Below the pieces are notes generated by a model. It ran no database searches. It was given only the letters and a program-made list of their open reading frames with translations, and was not told where the DNA came from. Positions 5,531-6,473 of a stretch of 6,473 bases of DNA are shown in pieces. This DNA is from Polaromonas sp. (lineage in GTDB: Bacteria; Pseudomonadota; Gammaproteobacteria; Burkholderiales; Burkholderiaceae_C): assembly GCA_025362825.1 (NCBI GenBank), contig JANYFF010000515.1:1-6473 (forward strand), in the 5' to 3' direction. The position numbers were made by a program, and so were the translations under genes. Positions within the stretch are counted from its first letter, which is position 1. The number at the start of each line of letters is the position of its first letter.

Positions 5531-5935
5531 ATGCGAATGAACGACCAGGAGTACTTCCGCAGCTGTATCGCCAAGGAGCGGCATCTGGCGCAGTTGCTGG
5601 GCCACCAGCATATTGAAGAGTGCTACGAAAGTGCGGGCACGCTTTGGGACAACGCCAGCGCCCTGCCGCAATGGACGCGCGACTGGCGAGCCTGCGGGCC
5701 GCTGATGACGGGGTATCGGATTACGCTGGCGTACGCGCAGGGGCTGGGTGAGCAAGGGGAGGGCGGCGTCGTGACTGCCGGCACTACCACTGTCTCGTTC
5801 TCCGACCACCCCAATCGTGACCGGGCTGTGATGTATGCCATCGTCAAGGAAGTCATCCACCTGCTGGAGCACCACCATGTGGGCAAAACCCAGCCTGGCC
5901 GCGCTACTGCATCCTTAGCCGATTCTGCCCGCTAA
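5531..5935 (+). CDS. Conserved-looking hypothetical protein, 134 aa (possibly DUF2591-like)
   Basis: A small soluble protein of unknown function, with no signal peptide or membrane segment. The start is supported by AAAGGGG about 7 nt before the ATG; a second ATG two codons later (5537) is also possible. Visible features are an N-terminal helix-like segment (1-38), a core DWRACGPLMTGYRITLAY (51-68), VSFSDHPNRDRAVMYAIVKE (98-117) and a His-rich LLEHHH (111-116) before a low-complexity tail. The order 'DW-ACGPL … small-residue loop … DHPNRDRAVMYAIVKEV' reminds me of the phage-derived DUF2591 fold, where an ACGPLI-like motif precedes a C-terminal helix with RAMxxYV. That resemblance is weak and from memory. 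It stands alone, divergent from hemE and convergent with the CoA-binding gene. Coding is supported by the ribosome site and GC-rich codon use like its neighbours; a longer open frame on the opposite strand (5462-5878) is a shadow. Confidence 0.75.
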   Translation: MRMNDQEYFRSCIAKERHLAQLLGHQHIEECYESAGTLWDNASALPQWTRDWRACGPLMTGYRITLAYAQGLGEQGEGGVVTAGTTTVSFSDHPNRDRAVMYAIVKEVIHLLEHHHVGKTQPGRATASLADSAR

Positions 5936-5981
5936 GGCAGTCGCCCCGAGTCCGTAGTGCCGGCAGCGCCTGCTGAGTCTT
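5925..5981. terminator. Possible weak bidirectional terminator between convergent genes
   Basis: Two short hairpins lie between the convergent genes. CTGCC (5925-5929) and GGCAG (5936-5940) enclose the stop codon of the small gene. CGGCAG (5961-5966) and CTGCTG (5970-5975) form a 6-bp stem with one G·T and are followed by AGTCTTT on the plus strand. The stems are short and the T-run is poor, so this is a tentative call based mainly on position. Confidence 0.25.
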
Positions 5982-6025
5982 TGGGTTGACACCGCCGCGT
6001 CAGGTGCACTGTTAGCGCGTCAGGC

Positions 6026-6469
6026 CTAGATCAGGCCGCGTGACAACAGGACGCGGTGGTCGATTTTCAAGCAGTGGTCCTGCACGACCATCAGCCCTGC
6101 TTCTTCGGCTTTGGCCGCGGCTGCAGCGTGGCTGATGCCGAGCTGCATCCACACAGCTTTGGCATCTATGTCGATAGCCTCATCAACGATGGGTGGAATG
6201 TCTTCACTGTTGCGAAAGCAGTTCACCAGGTCAATCTTCTCGTGCTGCGCGGCCTCCCCCAGTGTGGCGTAGACCGTCTCGCCCAGCACCTTTTCGCCAG
6301 ATGCCGCCACCACCGGGTTGACCGGAATGATGCGGTAGCCGGCTGCCTGCATGTAGCGCGATACGTCAAAGCTGGCGCGGTGTGGTTTGGGCGACAGGCC
6401 CACCACCGCAATGGTGCGGTAGTGCTTGAGGATGTAGGGCAGACGGTCTGCAAGCGCTATCGGGTTCAT
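6026..6469 (-). CDS. CoA-binding domain protein (YccU family)
   Basis: A 147-residue single-domain Rossmann protein of the CoA_binding_2 family, close to the family's usual length, so it is probably complete. Family landmarks: TIAVVGLSPKPHRASFDVSRYM (19-40), the nucleotide-binding glycine loop and helix; GYRIIPVNP (44-52); ETVYATLGE (64-72); DLVNCFRN (80-87); AVWMQLGI (105-112); and VVQDHCLKIDH (128-138). Members bind CoA or acyl-CoA in the structures known for the domain; the cellular role is not established. E. coli YccU is a member. The ATG is at 6467-6469, four bases from the window edge, so the ribosome binding site cannot be seen. Just past the stop are a 9-bp direct repeat, CGCGTCAGG (5996-6004 and 6016-6024), and a short inverted repeat GGCCT/AGGCC over the stop, both minor. 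It converges with the small gene at 5531. Confidence 0.93.
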   Translation of the reverse strand: MNPIALADRLPYILKHYRTIAVVGLSPKPHRASFDVSRYMQAAGYRIIPVNPVVAASGEKVLGETVYATLGEAAQHEKIDLVNCFRNSEDIPPIVDEAIDIDAKAVWMQLGISHAAAAAKAEEAGLMVVQDHCLKIDHRVLLSRGLI

Positions 6470-6473
6470 GGGC

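Noticed and set aside
5462..5878. 138-codon minus-strand open frame opposite the small gene
   Set aside because: The plus-strand gene has a good ribosome site and plausible protein; this frame runs antisense through it and into the hemE upstream region.

Overview
The window looks like chromosomal DNA from a beta-proteobacterium of the Burkholderiales, most likely Comamonadaceae (Polaromonas/Rhodoferax/Acidovorax type). This rests on high G+C coding sequence, a Bug-type (tripartite tricarboxylate transporter) periplasmic receptor, HemE and PriA proteins that read like Comamonadaceae versions, and a GC-rich palindromic element inside priA resembling interspersed repeats I recall from that family. 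The genus is an inference; no search was run.

Layout, left to right. A 5'-truncated GntR/HutC-family regulator (+, cut by the window edge) is followed after 18 bp by a Bug receptor gene (+). The two look like one transcription unit for sensing and binding a small carboxylate or related solute. They converge, 20 bp apart, on priA (-), which encodes the replication-restart helicase. Upstream of priA lies a gene-poor stretch of about 376 bp that is AT-rich (about 43% G+C over 3961-4260). It is full of small structures: two sequences matching the DnaA-box consensus, three IHF-like matches sharing a TAAATCAARG core, an 18-bp inverted repeat spanning 167 bp, and nested hairpins. Next is hemE (-), uroporphyrinogen decarboxylase of heme synthesis. 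A small gene of unknown function (+, 134 aa) diverges from hemE, and a complete CoA-binding (YccU-type) protein gene (-) converges on it at the right edge.

The genes do not form one pathway. hemE and priA are housekeeping genes on the same strand but are probably separately expressed, given the gap between them. The GntR-Bug pair is an accessory catabolic or transport module; no transporter membrane subunits or enzymes are in view.

I see no convincing new defence or mobile system. Two places deserve a second look: the structured island with DnaA boxes in front of the replication-restart gene, and the apparent in-frame insertion of a palindromic repeat into PriA.
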